Shown in pieces: positions 48,097-49,454 of a stretch of DNA of 49,454 bases. The translations under genes and the position numbers were made by a program. Under the pieces are notes generated by a model. It saw only the letters and a program-made list of their open reading frames with translations. It did not search any database and was not told where the DNA came from. Positions within the stretch are counted from its first letter, which is position 1. The number at the start of each line of letters is the position of its first letter. This stretch comes from Trebonia sp035571275 (GTDB taxonomy: Bacteria; Actinomycetota; Actinomycetes; Streptosporangiales; Streptosporangiaceae): the NCBI GenBank assembly GCA_035571275.1, contig DATMKQ010000265.1, positions 1 through 49,454 of the forward strand, written 5' to 3'.

Positions 48097-49013
48097 GCCG
48101 TGCCGCCAGAAGCCGCGCCGCCAGAGTGAGTGAACTGCCTGATCATGCGGGCCACAGTCGGTCCTTCCTCGGTCAGCACGGACCAATGGGTCGCGTCGAT
48201 CGACTCGCGCGATAGCCGCGATGCCCACCGGTCCAGGTCCTGCGCCGCCAGCGCCGCACTCACGTAGTGATCCCTGGTCGGCGTGATCACCTGAACGGGC
48301 ACCGCCGCATGCCGCGGCCGCGGCCGCCGGATGTGCGAGCGCATGTTGGCCCGGTACAGGCCGATGCCGCGCGCGGCGTCGTCGGCGAGCGTCGGCTCCG
48401 GGAAGCCGGGGACCGGCGAGACGCCTTCGCCGATCCGCAGGTAGCGGTCCCAGCGCGCGGCCAGCCAGCGCCGCCAGACGAAAGGCGCGGCCGCCGGCAG
48501 TTGGAAGACCGCGATATACCAGGACCGGCGCCACTGGCCGATGAGTTGCGCCAGGTGTCGGGGCGTCGGCCTGGCGAGCCTGCGCCGGAACCAGTAGCCC
48601 GCGTGATCCAGGCACGGACCGGAGATCGTGGTGAACGAGGCGATCCGCCCGGCCGCCCTGGCGTCGGTCACCGCGTGCCAGGCCTGGATCGATCCCCAGT
48701 CGTGCCCGGCCACGTGCACCGGCCGGTCCGGGCTGACCGCGCCGGCCACCGCGAACAGGTCGTCGGCCAGCCGGTCGAGCCGGTACCCGGCCAGGTCGGC
48801 CGGGCAACCCGATCGTCCGGCCCCGCGCACGTCATAGCGGACCACGTGGAAGTCCGCGGCCAGGTCGCGGCACACCGTGTCCCAGATGCGGTGGGTGTCG
48901 GGATATCCGTGCACGAGCAGCACGACGGGCTTGGCCGGGTCGCCGCTGCTGAAGACCGCCAGGGGGACGCCGCCGGAGGTGACGGTGCGAGTGCGTATGT
49001 CCAGCTCCGCCAT
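48093..49013 (-). CDS. Alpha/beta hydrolase, epoxide-hydrolase-like
   Basis: A 306-residue hydrolase with oxyanion motif LLVHGYPDTHRIWD and an Asp nucleophile in HVAGHDWGSIQAW, the signature of epoxide hydrolases and haloalkane dehalogenases (esterases have Ser here). The His is in DATHWS. The start overlaps the upstream stop as TGATG (ATG 49013, or GTG 49016). Coupled to the SDR downstream. Confidence 0.88.
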   Translation of the reverse strand: MAELDIRTRTVTSGGVPLAVFSSGDPAKPVVLLVHGYPDTHRIWDTVCRDLAADFHVVRYDVRGAGRSGCPADLAGYRLDRLADDLFAVAGAVSPDRPVHVAGHDWGSIQAWHAVTDARAAGRIASFTTISGPCLDHAGYWFRRRLARPTPRHLAQLIGQWRRSWYIAVFQLPAAAPFVWRRWLAARWDRYLRIGEGVSPVPGFPEPTLADDAARGIGLYRANMRSHIRRPRPRHAAVPVQVITPTRDHYVSAALAAQDLDRWASRLSRESIDATHWSVLTEEGPTVARMIRQFTHSGGAASGGTA

Positions 49014-49454
49014 CACAGGTCAAGCACCAGCCTTTCTCCCTCGGGGGCGCGGGAGACGCAGACCAGCATGTCGCCGTCGGCGCGTTCGGTTCCTGTGAGG
49101 CGGCGGTCGTGGTGCTCGACCTGGCCGCTCAGCACGCGCTGTCGGCACAGCCCGCAAAAGCCTTGCCGGCACGAGTACGGTGTCGCCGGAACGATGTCCC
49201 GCAGCACATCGAGCACGCTGCGGTCCGGAGGGACGCCGAGCACCGTTCGGCTATATCTCATTTCTATCTCGAACGGACTGGCGTCGACGATCGGCGGAGC
49301 CGTGAACCTTTCGAAGTGGAACGCGCGGACGGCCGCCGCGTCGGCGGCCTCCCGCACCGCGGCTAGCATCGCCGGGGGCCCGCAGCAGTACACCGCCGCG
49401 CCCGCGGGGGCGCGGCCGATCAGGTCCGCGCGGTCAGGCACGCCGGACGCCTCG
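49013..49454 (-). CDS. Ferredoxin/FNR-type oxidoreductase, C-terminal part (cut by window)
   Basis: About 147 residues of a larger protein. The end of an NAD-binding reductase domain (YCCGPPAMLAAVREA) is followed by a plant-type [2Fe-2S] domain with CRQGFCGLC and a last Cys in MLVCVSRAPEG. This order (reductase then ferredoxin) is the phthalate dioxygenase reductase/VanB type. It feeds electrons to an oxygenase, probably encoded upstream of the window's right edge. Confidence 0.88.
   Translation of the reverse strand, partial: EASGVPDRADLIGRAPAGAAVYCCGPPAMLAAVREAADAAAVRAFHFERFTAPPIVDASPFEIEMRYSRTVLGVPPDRSVLDVLRDIVPATPYSCRQGFCGLCRQRVLSGQVEHHDRRLTGTERADGDMLVCVSRAPEGERLVLDL

Noticed and set aside
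47284..48807. A 507-codon form of the SDR
   Set aside because: The first 237 codons are out-of-frame hydrolase sequence; GTG 48096 overlaps the hydrolase stop.

Overview
The window is about 70% GC, with many GTG starts, 4-bp GTGA/ATGA gene overlaps, and promoters of the TTGACN / TANNNT type that sometimes end directly on the start codon (leaderless). Markers such as a DUF3040 protein, an Rv2578c-type radical SAM protein, two large LAL-type LuxR regulators and cysteine-free L31/L33 paralogues point to a soil actinomycete. I cannot name the genus. I saw no rRNA, tRNA, CRISPR array or transposase.

Layout. 1-3.8 kb: an ArsR regulator, a 480-bp non-coding stretch rich in hairpins, a radical SAM protein interrupted by an intein and preceded by a LexA-like box, and a DUF3040 protein. 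3.7-9 kb: an unknown protein, a DHA2 drug exporter, and a LAL regulator broken by a frameshift. 8.3-15.6 kb: a complete nickel urease operon on the minus strand (lactonase-like propeller gene, ureA-B-C-E-F-G-D), almost every junction overlapping; ureD has no stop codon and runs antisense into the broken LAL gene. 15.8-20.7 kb: a crotonase with the active-site pattern of 6-oxocamphor hydrolase, a second propeller, an intact LAL regulator and an FmdB zinc ribbon protein. 20.7-24.7 kb: a second DHA2 exporter with a palindromic operator, a DUF1003 protein and a ROK repressor. 24.7-30 kb: an aldehyde dehydrogenase coupled to a small zinc-knuckle/coiled-coil protein, divergent across a near-perfect 24-bp palindrome from a PucR regulator and a fused homocysteine methyltransferase/methylenetetrahydrofolate reductase. 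30-33.3 kb: a Tat-exported dimethylformamidase-like lipoprotein and a GH13 enzyme.

33.2-38.1 kb is an arsenic island: an ArsR-ArsC fusion, an AqpS-like channel, a CoA-disulfide-reductase-like flavoprotein, ArsI (C-As lyase), ArsR, ArsM (As(III) methyltransferase) and another ArsR, with palindromic sites at the promoters. Together these genes could reduce arsenate, move arsenite through the channel, methylate arsenite and demethylate methylarsenite. No Acr3/ArsB pump is present. 38.2-41 kb: a leaderless PadR gene, a membrane protein whose start lies in a tandem repeat, a SecD-P1-like lipoprotein, an 83-bp hairpin element and a secreted protein. 41-42 kb: zinc-free L33 and L31 behind a Zur-like box. 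41.9-49.4 kb: a deacetylase/thioesterase pair, trpB-trpA, a CHAP-domain protein with a small membrane protein, an esterase, and a coupled minus-strand operon (ferredoxin-type reductase, alpha/beta hydrolase, SDR) that leaves the window.

The most informative points are the intein inside the Fe-S cysteine motif together with its SOS-type promoter, the arsenic island with a cysteine-free ArsR domain fused to ArsC, the palindromic PucR/methyl-transfer locus, the Zur-like ribosomal pair, the 83-bp hairpin, and the double lesion at the ureD/LAL junction.
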